Assembly (NCBI RefSeq): GCF_002943715.1
Contig: NZ_MQUA01000013.1
Coordinates: 3,113,501 to 3,177,500 of the forward strand
Length of the DNA: 64,000 bases
DNA from: Polaribacter filamentus
Lineage (GTDB): Bacteria > Bacteroidota > Bacteroidia > Flavobacteriales > Flavobacteriaceae
Reading direction: 5' to 3'
Shown: one piece after another, positions 8,421 to 17,648 of the stretch
Layout of the letters: each line of letters opens with the position of its first letter
Position numbering within the stretch: the first letter of the stretch is position 1
Made by a program: the position numbers and the translations under genes
Notes under the pieces: generated by a model
Database searches by the model: none
The model's input: only the letters and a program-made list of their open reading frames with translations
Told to the model about the DNA's origin: nothing

Positions 8421-9072
8421 ATGAAAAATGCATCCTCTATAATATCTCTCCTTATAATTTTAGGCGTAATTTATTGGAGTTTTTCTGATATAAAACCATC
8501 TTTACTCAAAGATGAATCATTAGCGAAAACGGGGTTCTCTGTTTACAATGCACTAGAACATGTAAAAAAAATCAGTAAAAAAGAACATTATGTAAGTTCT
8601 GAAGAACACAAAAAGCAAATACAATACTCCTTTTAGCTATTATACAAAAACTGATTATAAAGATATTTCTTCATCAAAAATAGCAATAGATTTTGATACT
8701 ATTATCGATAACAAGCGTTTGTTAGAATTGGTAATTACACCGAACAGAACGTTAAATAAATACAAATTTATTGCAAACAACAAAGTTACTTTACAACAAT
8801 TTAGGGTAAATGATGCCGTAGTAAATAATGGTAAAAATGATATGGCAGAAAAAGGGGCTCTTTCAATCTATTTTATGTCAAATTCTAATGAAAATCTAAC
8901 ACTTTATTTCAGTTTGAATAAAGACGAAAATCTAGACCTTATTTTAAATGAAATCTCTTATGATTTATTAACGAATTCAAATTTCACTATCAACCCAAAA
9001 TCTAAAGAAATAATGCCAATTCCCTTTATCACCACTGATACTTTTATAATAAGTAAGAAGTTAAAACTCTAA
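8421..9072 (+). pseudogene. M28 family peptidase pseudogene with internal deletion
   Basis: The first piece (8421-8636) has the membrane anchor and start of a flavobacterial M28 aminopeptidase (AKTGFSVYNALEHVKKISKK, then VSSEEHKK). It runs into a stop after QIQYSF. From about 8620 a second reading frame, shifted by one, carries C-terminal-like sequence to 9072 (SYYTKTDYKDISSSKIAIDF ... LELVITPNRT). The metal-binding catalytic domain, several hundred residues, is absent. The simplest reading is one large deletion with an out-of-frame junction near 8610-8625. The family assignment rests on the N-terminal pattern and is moderately sure. Confidence 0.7.
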
Positions 9073-9092
9073 TAATCAGATTTTATCGCGTA

Positions 9093-9128
9093 AAAAAAGC
9101 GTTCTAAAAAATTTAGAACGCTTTTTTT
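9093..9128. terminator. Bidirectional terminator between M28 remnant and pyk
   Basis: Stem AGCGTTCTAAA/TTTAGAACGCT (9098-9108 with 9112-9122) with a 3-nt loop, T-run on the plus side and A-run on the other. It serves two convergent transcription units. Confidence 0.88.
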
Positions 9129-9144
9129 ATATAAGAATATATTT

Positions 9145-10572
9145 TTAGTCAATTTCAGAAACACGTAACGTATTTACCATTCCTCTCGCCTCTACAGGCA
9201 TAGAAGCTAAATTAATAATAATGTCTCCAGAAGTTACAAAACCTTTTTCTTTAGCGATATTGTTAATATCTAAAACGGTATCATCTGTAGAAAGATTTTT
9301 ATCGTAATAAAAAGCTCTAACTCCCCAAAGTAAATTTAATTTACCTAGAATTCTTTTGTCTGTAGAGAATGCTAAAACGTGTGTTCTTGGTCTCCAAGAA
9401 GAGATTTGAAAAGCAGTGTAACCACTATTTGTTAAGGTACAAATTGCTGCCGCATCTGTGTCGTTTGCCATTAAAGCAGCGTGGTAACAGATAGATTTTG
9501 TAACAAATCTATTGGTTCTAATATGAGGCGGTTCTTGAGGAACTTTAATCATTTTAGAGTTTTCTACAGCTTTAATAATTTCAGACATTTTTTGAATAAC
9601 TCTTAACGGAAATTTACCAACAGATGTTTCTCCAGAAAGCATTACAGCATCTGCACCATCCATAATAGAATTGGCAACATCGTTTACCTCTGCTCTTGTT
9701 GGCACGGGGTTATCAATCATTGTTTCCATCATTTGCGTTGCAATAATTACAGGAATTCTTGCTCTTTTTGCACGTCTTACTAACTTTTTCTGAATTAAAG
9801 GAACGTCTTGCATTGGTATTTCTACACCTAAATCTCCACGAGCAACCATTAATCCGTCACAATAAGGAATTAATGCATCAATATTTGCAACTGCTTCCGG
9901 CTTCTCTATTTTGGCGATAATAGGAATTCTATAATCTGAGTGTTGTGCAATCAAATCGCGTAACATTCTTAAGTCTTCTGGAGTTCTAACAAAAGATAAT
10001 GCAAACCAATCTACATCTAAACCAATTGCAAAAACAGCATCTTCCATGTCTTTTTTGGTTAACGCAGGTAAAGAAATAGCAGTGTTTGGTAAGTTTACTC
10101 CTTTTTTAGATCTTAAAGGCCCACCTACAATCACTTTTACAACAACTTCATTTTCTTTATTGGTAGAAATTACTTCGAATCGTAATTTACCATCATCAAC
10201 CATAATCGCTTCCCCAACTTTTACGTCTTTAGGAAAACGTTGATAGGTCATAAATGCTTTTTCTTTAGTTCCTATACATTTTACAGTAGTAAAAGTAAAC
10301 GTATCTCCATCTTCTAAAATTACATCGTCTTCCATTACACCCACGCGTAATTTAGGCCCTTGTAAATCTGCAAGAATAGCTACATTATAGCCTTTTTCTT
10401 TGTTTATTTCTCTAATTATATTTACTTTTCTCTCGACATCTTCGTAATCTGCATGAGAAAAATTAATTCTAAAAACATTAACTCCGTTAGAGGCTAATTC
10501 TGTTAAAATTTCTTTTGTATCAGTCGCTGGCCCTAGGGTTGCAACTATCTTGGTTTTATTATGATTTGGCAT
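9145..10572 (-). CDS. pyk: Pyruvate kinase
   Basis: 475-residue glycolytic enzyme converting phosphoenolpyruvate and ADP to pyruvate and ATP. Family sequence is clear throughout: KIVATLGPAT at the start, FRINFSHADYE, ILADLQGPKLRVG, the substrate/metal motif IIAKIEKPEAVANI, VARGDLGVEIP, IATQMMETMI and VMLSGETSVGKFP. It is full length. It starts 5 bp after the IPExxxVDY gene ends, so it is probably translated from a shared transcript that may begin upstream at acpP. Confidence 0.98.
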   Translation of the reverse strand: MPNHNKTKIVATLGPATDTKEILTELASNGVNVFRINFSHADYEDVERKVNIIREINKEKGYNVAILADLQGPKLRVGVMEDDVILEDGDTFTFTTVKCIGTKEKAFMTYQRFPKDVKVGEAIMVDDGKLRFEVISTNKENEVVVKVIVGGPLRSKKGVNLPNTAISLPALTKKDMEDAVFAIGLDVDWFALSFVRTPEDLRMLRDLIAQHSDYRIPIIAKIEKPEAVANIDALIPYCDGLMVARGDLGVEIPMQDVPLIQKKLVRRAKRARIPVIIATQMMETMIDNPVPTRAEVNDVANSIMDGADAVMLSGETSVGKFPLRVIQKMSEIIKAVENSKMIKVPQEPPHIRTNRFVTKSICYHAALMANDTDAAAICTLTNSGYTAFQISSWRPRTHVLAFSTDKRILGKLNLLWGVRAFYYDKNLSTDDTVLDINNIAKEKGFVTSGDIIINLASMPVEARGMVNTLRVSEID

Positions 10573-10577
10573 ATTTT

Positions 10578-11048
10578 CTAAAAAATTAAAAAATCTTTCG
10601 ACTTTAATGTGTTCTTATCTATTAAATAGGAAGTTATTACTTGCTCTATTTTTTTTATTTTGTCTAGTGTCTCAGACATAAAACTATCTTCTAAATCTCC
10701 CGAAATTTTGATAAAGAAATCTACTTTTTTCTTTTCCGGAATTAAATATGTTTTTGTTTCTGATGTTATTAGAAGTTCATTCGTTTCTTTTTGATTTTCT
10801 GCTTTAGAGCTATTTGCTATTAAAAACCAATCGAAATCATATTTACTACTTGTATAATTAAAAATTGAAAAAGAGGCTTTTTTTTGCAAGTCTTCAAAAT
10901 TTAAGTCTTCTCTAGATTTATAAAAACTTGTACATAAATATTTATTCAATAAATAGGCCAACTTAAAATCTTCTAATGTTGTATGAATACCAATTAAGGA
11001 ATATTCATCTTCACAGAAATCTTCTAAACCTAATGAATGAATTTGCAT
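10578..11048 (-). CDS. IPExxxVDY family protein
   Basis: 156-residue protein of a Bacteroidota-specific family named for a short motif, here IPEKKKVDF at the expected place in the C-terminal half (last motif residue Phe instead of Tyr). It begins with LGLEDFCEDEYSLIGI. The function is unknown; the gene is characteristically found between rnc and pyk, as here, which supports the assignment. No signal peptide or membrane segment. Confidence 0.9.
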   Translation of the reverse strand: MQIHSLGLEDFCEDEYSLIGIHTTLEDFKLAYLLNKYLCTSFYKSREDLNFEDLQKKASFSIFNYTSSKYDFDWFLIANSSKAENQKETNELLITSETKTYLIPEKKKVDFFIKISGDLEDSFMSETLDKIKKIEQVITSYLIDKNTLKSKDFLIF

Positions 11049-11138
11049 AAATAATACTAGTTTTAGTTCTTCTTAAAGATGCTAAATTACTAATACTTTA
11101 TGAATATTTTTGGGATATTAACGAAAACGTTATCGTGT

Positions 11139-11876
11139 TTAGCCTACAGAAATTTGCTTTTGAAGGGTATAATAGACTCTTTTTGATGCTTGTTCTTCGG
11201 CTTTCTTTTTAGAGGTTGCTCTGCCTTTAGCAACTTGTTCTCCATCAATACTTATTTTAACGCTAAAGTGTTTTATCGTCTCATTACCTGAGTCTTCATA
11301 TGTATCAAATTTGTACTTCTTTTTTTGTTTTTGACACCACTCTATAATCAACCCTTTATAACTTGTAATTTTGCCTTCTAGTTTTGCAATATCAACATAG
11401 GGCACAATTACATTTTGGTAGATAAATTTTTGACAAGAATTATATCCCTTATCTAAATAAATAGCACCAATTAAAGCTTCAAAAATATTTCCATGAATAT
11501 TATCGCCAACATTAGCCTGATCTATATTACTTTTAACAAAACGAATTAAGTTTAAATCTTTTCCTAGTTCGTTTAAATGCTCTCTACTTACAATTTTAGA
11601 GCGCATTTGAGTAAGATAACCTTCTGTACCTTTTGGAACCTTGTTATACAAATAAGCCGCTATTGCAGAGCCTAGAATAGAATCTCCTAAAAACTCTAAA
11701 CGTTCGTAATTAATAGGATTTCCTTTACTGTCTTGTATTTGAAAAGATCTATGGGTAAACGCTTTTTTATAATTATTAATGCTTCTTGGAGAGTAATTGA
11801 GTAACTTTTTTAATTCGCTATTTAATTCTTGATCTTCTTTAGATGTAGATGTAACTATTTTACGAATAAAATTCAT
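11139..11876 (-). CDS. rnc: Ribonuclease III
   Basis: 245-residue double-strand-specific endoribonuclease for rRNA and mRNA processing. The N-terminal nuclease domain carries the signature ERLEFLGDSILGSAIA and the later HGNIFEALIGAIYLDKG with catalytic acidic residues. The C-terminal double-stranded RNA-binding domain spans roughly residues 170-240 (KGLIIEWCQKQ ... GRATSKKKAEEQASKRV). It starts 3 bp after fabF ends, which indicates an acpP-fabF-rnc operon. Confidence 0.97.
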   Translation of the reverse strand: MNFIRKIVTSTSKEDQELNSELKKLLNYSPRSINNYKKAFTHRSFQIQDSKGNPINYERLEFLGDSILGSAIAAYLYNKVPKGTEGYLTQMRSKIVSREHLNELGKDLNLIRFVKSNIDQANVGDNIHGNIFEALIGAIYLDKGYNSCQKFIYQNVIVPYVDIAKLEGKITSYKGLIIEWCQKQKKKYKFDTYEDSGNETIKHFSVKISIDGEQVAKGRATSKKKAEEQASKRVYYTLQKQISVG

Positions 11877-11879
11877 ATA

Positions 11880-13133
11880 CTATTCGTCTAATTTCTTAAA
11901 AGCTACACAAGCATTATGACCTCCAAAACCAAATGTATTACTCAATGCTATTTTAATATCTCTTTTTTGAGGTTTATTAAGCGTAAGGTTTAATTCTGGA
12001 TTAATATTCTCATCTAGCGTTGTATGATTTATTGTTGGCGGCACAATACCATATTGCATTGCTAAAAGAACAGCAATTGACTCAATAGCACCGGCAGCAC
12101 CCAATAAATGCCCTGTCATAGATTTTGTAGAATTTATATTGATATTCTTAGCATGCTCTCCAAAAACTTTAGAAATTGCTTTTAGTTCTGCAACATCTCC
12201 TAAAGGAGTAGAAGTACCATGTGTATTAATATGATCTACATCTTCTGCTTTTATTCCAGAATTTTCTAAACAGTTTTGCATCACTGCAATAACACCAATT
12301 CCTTCTGGATGAGGAGCTGTCATGTGATATGCATCAGAAGACATTCCTCCACCTATAACTTCCGCATAGATTTTAGCACCTCTTGCTTTCGCGTGTTCGT
12401 ATTCTTCTAAAATAAGTGCACCTGCTCCTTCTCCTAAAACAAAACCATCACGTTCTGCGTCAAAAGGTCTAGAAGCTGTTTCTGGGCTTTCATTTCTTGT
12501 AGATAAGGCATGCATAGCGTTAAAACCACCCATTCCTGCAATAGTTATAGCGGCTTCAGAGCCACCAGTAACAATTACATCACAATAACCTAATCGTATA
12601 TAATTTAGCGCATCAATCATTGCGTTTGCAGATGACGCACAAGCAGAAACTGTTGTATAATTTGGCCCCATAAATCCATTTTTAATGGAGATATTTCCAG
12701 GAGCAATGTCTGCTATCATTTTTGGGATAAAGAAAGGATTAAATCTTGGTGTTCCATCTCCAGCTGCAAAGTTTAAAACTTCGTTTTGAAAAGTTTCCAA
12801 GCCACCGATTCCTGCTCCCCAAATTACACCAACGCGTAATTTGTTAATTTTGTCTAAATCTAATTTAGAATCTGCAATCGCTTCATCCGAAGCAACCATT
12901 GCATATTGTGTAAATCGATCCATTTTACGAGCTTCTTTTCTGTCGATAAAATCCGTGACATTAAAGTTTTTTAACTCACATGCAAAACGAGTTTTGAACT
13001 TGGCAGCATCATAATACGTTACAGGTGCTGCTCCACTAACTCCGTTAATTAAGCTATTCCAATACTCTTCAATATTATTTCCTATTGGCGTTAACGCGCC
13101 AAGTCCAGTAATTACTGCTCGTTTTAATTGCAT
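11880..13133 (-). CDS. fabF: Beta-ketoacyl-ACP synthase II
   Basis: 417-residue condensing enzyme of housekeeping fatty acid elongation. The catalytic triad is visible: Cys in TTVSACASSANAM, His in NTHGTSTPLGD and His in SMTGHLLGAAGAIES. It starts as KRAVITGLGALTPIGNN, typical of FabF. Located directly after acpP and before rnc, a conserved order in this phylum. A divergent ketosynthase of the same superfamily lies at 30205-31479. Confidence 0.97.
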   Translation of the reverse strand: MQLKRAVITGLGALTPIGNNIEEYWNSLINGVSGAAPVTYYDAAKFKTRFACELKNFNVTDFIDRKEARKMDRFTQYAMVASDEAIADSKLDLDKINKLRVGVIWGAGIGGLETFQNEVLNFAAGDGTPRFNPFFIPKMIADIAPGNISIKNGFMGPNYTTVSACASSANAMIDALNYIRLGYCDVIVTGGSEAAITIAGMGGFNAMHALSTRNESPETASRPFDAERDGFVLGEGAGALILEEYEHAKARGAKIYAEVIGGGMSSDAYHMTAPHPEGIGVIAVMQNCLENSGIKAEDVDHINTHGTSTPLGDVAELKAISKVFGEHAKNININSTKSMTGHLLGAAGAIESIAVLLAMQYGIVPPTINHTTLDENINPELNLTLNKPQKRDIKIALSNTFGFGGHNACVAFKKLDE

Positions 13134-13140
13134 ATAAAAA

Positions 13141-13377
13141 TTACTTTTTTGCTGCTTCTATATAGCTAACTGCCTGACCAACAGTTCCAATATTTTCCGC
13201 TTGATCATCTGGAATTTGAATATCGAATTCTTTTTCGAATTCCATAATCAACTCAACAGTATCCAAAGAATCTGCTCCTAAATCGTTTGTGAAGCTAGCT
13301 TCTGTTGTTACTTCATTATCGTCTACGCCTAATTTGTCTACGATAATAGCTTTTACTCTTGATGCAATGTCTGACAT
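13141..13377 (-). CDS. acpP: Acyl carrier protein
   Basis: 78-residue housekeeping acyl carrier protein. The phosphopantetheine attachment serine lies in [17 protein letters not shown] chose the start at 13377 ([17 protein letters not shown]); the frame extends to 13419, but that adds a non-homologous tail that overlaps the promoter region. First gene of the acpP-fabF-rnc group. Confidence 0.97.
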   Translation of the reverse strand: MSDIASRVKAIIVDKLGVDDNEVTTEASFTNDLGADSLDTVELIMEFEKEFDIQIPDDQAENIGTVGQAVSYIEAAKK

Positions 13378-13408
13378 AATTCTGTTTTTTTTAAAATTTA
13401 AATCGACG

Positions 13409-13416
13409 CAAAAATA
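13409..13416 (-). promoter_or_regulatory. -7 element TATTTTTG of acpP
   Basis: On the minus strand TATTTTTG matches TAnnTTTG and lies 31 bp before the acpP start codon. A clear -33 element is not seen at the ideal spacing. Confidence 0.5.
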
Positions 13417-13548
13417 CAAATCTTATTAATTCTAACTAACTTTTTGCGTGTAAAATGATTACTAAAGATAAATAAAAATGTTTAATCTACTATTAAAATA
13501 ACCAGAATGTTAATAATTATTCTTTTTTTGTACTCTAGATATATAATT

Positions 13549-14121
13549 ATGAGGCGTATTGTTGTTTTTGCTTCTGGTTCCGGAACGAACGCAGAAAATA
13601 TTATAAAGTTTTTTAATAACTCTAAAACCGCCAAAGTTACGCAAGTACTCTGTAACAATGAACAAGGCAAGGTTTTTGAAAGATGTAAAAACCTAAATGT
13701 TAATTGCTTACTATTTAATAAAAACGATTTTTTAAAGGAAGATACGATCTTCAACCTGTTAAAAGAGAAAGCAGATTTCGTTGTTTTAGCGGGTTTTTTA
13801 TGGAAAGTTCCAACAAAAATTATTGAAGCTTTCCCTAAAAAAATCATTAATATTCACCCTGCATTGCTCCCAAAATATGGTGGAAAAGGAATGTACGGGA
13901 TGAACGTTCACAGCGCTGTAAAAGAAAATAATGAGAAAGAAACGGGCATTACAATTCACTATGTAAATGAAAATTATGATGAAGGAGCAATCATTTATCA
14001 GGCAAAAACGACTTTAAACGAAAATGATACGCCAGAAACCATCGCCGGAAAGATTCATTTGCTGGAAGAAAAATATTTTCCTAGAATTATTGAGCGTGTA
14101 ATTTTAGAAATTAATGAGTAA
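13549..14121 (+). CDS. purN: Phosphoribosylglycinamide formyltransferase
   Basis: 190-residue purine biosynthesis enzyme transferring the formyl group of 10-formyltetrahydrofolate to GAR. Motifs: VVFASGSGTNAENI near the N-terminus, NIHPALLPKYGGKGMYG with catalytic Asn and His, and NENYDEGAIIYQ with the catalytic Asp. The start at 13549 fits family length; the frame runs 14 codons further upstream without homology. Divergent from acpP. Its 3' end overlaps rnhA by 8 bp. Confidence 0.97.
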   Translation: MRRIVVFASGSGTNAENIIKFFNNSKTAKVTQVLCNNEQGKVFERCKNLNVNCLLFNKNDFLKEDTIFNLLKEKADFVVLAGFLWKVPTKIIEAFPKKIINIHPALLPKYGGKGMYGMNVHSAVKENNEKETGITIHYVNENYDEGAIIYQAKTTLNENDTPETIAGKIHLLEEKYFPRIIERVILEINE

Positions 14122-14749
14122 AAAAAAGTTTTACGTAGTTTGGAAAGGAAGAAAAACAGGCGTTTTTACTTCTTGGAATGTTTGTAAGCGTCAAATTGAT
14201 GGTTTTGAAGCTGCACAATACAAATCTTTTGCCAATTTAGAGGAGGCTGAAATTGCATCCAAAAAAAGCTACGATGATTATAAAGGCAAAAACACAAAAA
14301 CAGTTACCTTAACATCCGTTGAAAAAGAAAAGTTTGGAAAACCAATTCTAGAAAGTATTTCTGTGGATGCTGCTTGTGCTGGCAATCCTGGAAAAATGGA
14401 ATATAAAGGTGTTTTTACTCATAACAAAAAGCAACTTTTTTTAATGGGACCTTTTCAAAAAGGAACAAATAATATTGGTGAATTTTTAGCTTTAGTGCAC
14501 GGCATTGCGCTTTTAAAAAGCAAAAACAAAGAAAATACTCCTATTTATTCTGATTCTAAAATCGCCATGAGTTGGGTAAAACAGAAACGATGTAAAACCA
14601 ATATGCATTTTGATGCTTCTAATAAAGACTTGTTAGATTTGATAAAAAGAGCCGAAAAATGGCTGAAAGAAAACACGTTTAAAAACCCAATTTTAAAATG
14701 GGAAACCAAAGCTTGGGGAGAAATTCCTGCAGATTTTGGACGGAAATAG
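14114..14749 (+). CDS. rnhA: Ribonuclease H (with N-terminal viroplasmin-like domain)
   Basis: 211-residue enzyme cleaving RNA in RNA-DNA hybrids. The first 45 residues form the hybrid-binding caulimovirus-type domain (YVVWKGRKTGVFTSWNVCKR). The RNase H domain shows the four catalytic acids: Asp in SVDAACAGNPG, Glu in NIGEFLALVHG, Asp in IYSDSKIAMSW and the terminal Asp in IPADFGRK. The 8-bp overlap with purN indicates translational coupling. Confidence 0.95.
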   Translation: MSKKKFYVVWKGRKTGVFTSWNVCKRQIDGFEAAQYKSFANLEEAEIASKKSYDDYKGKNTKTVTLTSVEKEKFGKPILESISVDAACAGNPGKMEYKGVFTHNKKQLFLMGPFQKGTNNIGEFLALVHGIALLKSKNKENTPIYSDSKIAMSWVKQKRCKTNMHFDASNKDLLDLIKRAEKWLKENTFKNPILKWETKAWGEIPADFGRK

Positions 14750-14752
14750 TGT

Positions 14753-14829
14753 AGTGTTCAGTTTACAGTGGCAGTTTGCAGCAGCAGTGTTCAGTGGCAG
14801 TTTACAGTTTGCAACTGACTACAACCTAA
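14753..14829. repeat. Low-complexity repeat of CAGTTTACAGTGGCAGTTT type
   Basis: The words GTGTTCAGT, GGCAGTTT and CAGTTTACAG or CAGTTTGCA recur two or three times within about 75 bp, between the convergent rnhA and barrel remnant. It is not coding and has no regular spacer, so it is not CRISPR. Similar word-repeats are common between convergent genes in Flavobacteriia. Confidence 0.6.
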
Positions 14830-14847
14830 CAACTAAAGCCTAAAAAC

Positions 14848-15369
14848 CTACAAATTATACCCAATACTAAACATCACAATTCTTGGCAGAATAAAGGTTT
14901 TGCTATCAGAAATTAAAAAATCTGAAAAACTATTACTTTGTCTAAATTGTGCATTCAATAAGTTTTGAGCGGTTATTTTATAACTCCAAGCAGAATCTTC
15001 TCCTTTGTAAGATAAGGTAGTGTTCGCAATTTCGTAGGTGTTTTTTTGACCTACTGTTTTATTTTGATAATTACTTTGTCTATAATCGAAATTGAAAATG
15101 AAACCGTCTAAAAAATCATAATCTATTGTTATAAAAGGTTCTGTAGTTACAAATTTTGAGGTGTTTGTACTTGCTGTAAAATTACCAATAATTCTTTTTA
15201 AGCCGATTTCTATCTTTGGGAACTTATCAAACAACGTTTCTATACCCACCTCATAATCGTAATTATTATTGGTGTTGGTTTGAATGTTGTTATTTAATTC
15301 TTGAATGTACTTTGAGTTGTTAAAACCAACATCAACCTTATATTTTAAATTATTAACCCATTGTGCATT
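14848..15369 (-). pseudogene. 3' remnant of an outer-membrane beta-barrel (TonB-dependent-receptor-like) gene
   Basis: About 174 codons are open on the minus strand with no start codon: the frame meets a stop directly upstream at 15370-15372. The content is amphipathic beta-strand sequence (KYKVDVGFNNSKYIQEL ... SWSYKITAQNLLNAQFRQS) ending in FSIGYNL, the aromatic C-terminal strand typical of outer-membrane barrels. NLLN near the end is frequent in TonB-dependent receptors of this phylum. The rest of the gene is gone, so I call it a truncated relic. A GTG at 15249 could be taken for a start but cuts through the conserved frame. Confidence 0.72.
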
Positions 15370-15468
15370 TTAAATTATATAAGATTAAAGCAATATCTTT
15401 GTTATTGGTTATAAGAGGAGTTTTTTAAAAAAAAACCAATTATAAAATTCAAAACTTTAAAATAAATC

Positions 15469-15951
15469 ATGAAAAGGATTCTTGACAAATTAGATAGAGG
15501 AATTATAAAAAATATGAGGAACGTAAGCATACCTGCTATTCGTTTATCATTTGGTGTAATATTTATTTGGTTTGGATTATTAAAACCGTTAGGTCTCTCA
15601 TCAGCGGAAGGTTTACTGAAAGCAACGGTAATATGGCTACCTTTCGGTTCACCCGATATTTGGTTAATAATTATTGGCTTTTGGGAGGTTGCGATTGGTG
15701 TTTTCTTTTTGTTTAAAGCAACAACAAGAATAGCAATTGTACTTTTACTTTTGCAGATGGGAGGAACTTTTATGCCTTTAATTGTGCTTACTGAAGTAAC
15801 TTTTCAGGCGAATAATTTTCTTCTTCCTACGCTAGAAGGACAATACATTATTAAAAATTTGATGATTATTTCAGCGGCATTAGTGCTTGGTGGTGAAATT
15901 AAAACAGCAAAGTTTAAAAAAGGAAATATTGCTGATACGGAAGGTAAATAA
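15469..15951 (+). CDS. DoxX-like small integral membrane protein
   Basis: 160-residue protein with about four predicted membrane helices (SFGVIFIWFGLLKPLG; IWLIIIGFWEVAIGVFFLF; IAIVLLLLQMGGTFMPL; NLMIISAALVLGGEI). The layout and the pattern of helix 1 match DoxX/DUF417-like quinol-associated proteins. It has no co-oriented neighbour; decayed sequence flanks it on both sides. Role unknown. Confidence 0.7.
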   Translation: MKRILDKLDRGIIKNMRNVSIPAIRLSFGVIFIWFGLLKPLGLSSAEGLLKATVIWLPFGSPDIWLIIIGFWEVAIGVFFLFKATTRIAIVLLLLQMGGTFMPLIVLTEVTFQANNFLLPTLEGQYIIKNLMIISAALVLGGEIKTAKFKKGNIADTEGK

Positions 15952-16311
15952 TAACTGTTTTCAATAATTATTTTTAAAACTATCTGGCTCCAAATCGTTT
16001 ATAATTTGCTGCCAAATCTAAATAAATTGCTTTATTTACATGCTGGATTTTTAAAGGCAGCTGTATGGGTGTAATTTTAATTAATACCCTAGACTCTACT
16101 ATTCTCTAGTTTTTTGGTTTAATCGTATTTATAAAAAAAATACTTTATTTTTTTAAACCTTTCAGCTATTTTTAGTTTGATATCACTATCTATAGGCCAG
16201 CTTATTTAATCATTTTAAAATGCAGTTGTAAAAACCTTAAAAGGTCATTACATAACTATTTGTTAGTTCTTTATGTACTTATTAAACAAGTGGTTAAACA
16301 ATCTGGTTAAA
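15952..16311. other. Non-coding stretch, no gene seen
   Basis: AT-rich sequence with frequent stops in all frames. No hairpin, promoter or coding remnant could be supported here. It merges into the TetR relic to its right. Confidence 0.5.
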
Positions 16312-16961
16312 ATGAAAAAAGCTAAAGACGAAAACAAAGCGCATAAAATATTCGATGCACTTAAAAATATATGTACACGAAGGGAATAAATGTTGCTCGT
16401 ATTGAAGAAATAGCTGAAAAAGTTAACATTAATTAGGTGATGTCGTATTAATATTATGTCCGCAAAAAACCCCTTTTTAAAACCGTTTTTAAAAATTCTA
16501 CCTACTTATGAGGGACATAACTTAATGCGCTATTATATAATGACGCTCCACTTGAATATAAAATTAAGAATCTCACAAACGATTGCATTTCTTTTATGAG
16601 GAAGCCCCTCTATTGCCTATTTTCGTCATTCAGCAGTTAAATAGAAATAACTATGTAATACTAAAATTAGGGAAGAATACAAGATTTCCTAATTTTAAGA
16701 AAATCAAACAAGGTAACATGCGGATCAAATCAAACAAGGTTGCATAGACCAAGTCCATGCAGACCAATTGTTTGGAACTATTATTGCGCTCAATATTTTC
16801 CGTTTGGGAAATCACTCCTCAATACATTTACAAATAAGGATGAAAAGGACAATAAAACACTTGTAAAAGAAGGTGAAATAACAGTTTCCAACTTTATGCT
16901 TAACTTCATAAAGATCGCGCAAAATGAAATATCTAATATAAAGATTAAAGCACATTGGTAA
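16312..16961 (+). pseudogene. Decayed TetR family regulator
   Basis: Starts as MKKAKDENKAHKIFDALKN. After a frame change near 16370 it reads YTKGINVARIEEIAEKVNIN, a clear TetR helix-turn-helix N-terminus. It then meets in-frame stops where the recognition helix should be (VMSY, YYVRK interrupted by TAG and TAA). Further right, HADQLFGTIIALNIF and, in another frame, FPFGKSLLNTF with VSNFMLNFIK resemble a TetR C-terminal domain. Several stops and at least two frame changes make it non-functional. Family call from the HTH region is good; exact edges are uncertain. Confidence 0.68.
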
Positions 16962-17463
16962 AAGATGGAAAATAAATTTGTGCTTTCACAAAAAAAAGTA
17001 GAAAGTTTTCGAATTATGCTAATTTCTGGATAAGCAATCGGCCGAACTATAAAAAGCCAGTTTTAATCTAGAAAAAGTTACGGCTATAAGGATAAACATC
17101 GTTTACAAATAAAAATGGATTTGCAGCTCAATCGACACTAAAATAGAAAAGAAAGGAAAAAATAAAGTTGATAAAAAAATAGTTTTTCTTCCTTTTTATC
17201 AAAATCAAAATTCAAAAGGTTTAGAGACTTAAAATTACGGAATATTAAAATTTACAGAAGGTATTAGATTTGTAAAATGAAAGTAAAAAGCTAGAAAAAT
17301 ATATTAGTAATGAAATTTTAAATTAGTTAAAACGGCAAACGAGCGCTCTCAAGAGGGAATATGGCTTTAAAATGCCCAACTATACAATTTAAATCTCTAG
17401 AGAACTTACATAGAAGTTATAAATCTTGTCACAATCGTACATAAACCGCACAAATACTTAAAT
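16962..17463. other. Probable further gene remnants, unassigned
   Basis: Scattered short coding-like runs follow the TetR relic on the plus strand, for example AELxKASFNLEKVTA near 17045-17090, which faintly resembles TolC-type efflux proteins often encoded after TetR. Stops are too frequent to identify a gene. I see nothing else here. Confidence 0.3.
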
Positions 17464-17465
17464 AA

Positions 17466-17506
17466 AAAAACCTCAATCAATTGATTAACAATAGACTAAG
17501 GTTTTT
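17466..17506 (-). terminator. Terminator-like hairpin after the tRNA
   Basis: AAAAACCT at 17466 pairs with AGGTTTTT ending at 17506, enclosing a loop that holds its own short palindrome (TCAATTGA). On the minus strand a T-run follows. It lies just downstream of the minus-strand tRNA. Confidence 0.55.
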
Positions 17507-17511
17507 AATTG

Positions 17512-17585
17512 TGGTCCCACCTGGACTCGAACCAGGGACCACCTGATTATGAGTCAGGTGCTCTAACCAACTGAGCTATAGGACC
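17512..17585 (-). tRNA. tRNA with CAU anticodon (Met or Ile2)
   Basis: A 74-nt cloverleaf on the minus strand starts GGTCCTATAGCTCAG and has the TTCGAGTCC T-arm. The 7-bp acceptor stem GGTCCTA/TGGGACC closes with two wobble pairs or fewer. The anticodon stem CCTGA/TCAGG encloses loop CTCATAA, giving anticodon CAU. CCA is not encoded. The stem sequences look closer to tRNA-Ile2 (lysidine-modified) than initiator Met, but this cannot be settled here. Confidence 0.93.
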
Positions 17586-17648
17586 AATTATTTAGGCTGC
17601 AAATGTACTATTAATTTTAAATTATTTGCAAATAAAATTAAAGAATAA

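Noticed and set aside
14753..14829. Repeat array that could be a small CRISPR
   Set aside because: The words repeat irregularly without fixed spacers or a consistent repeat unit, and no cas genes are present.
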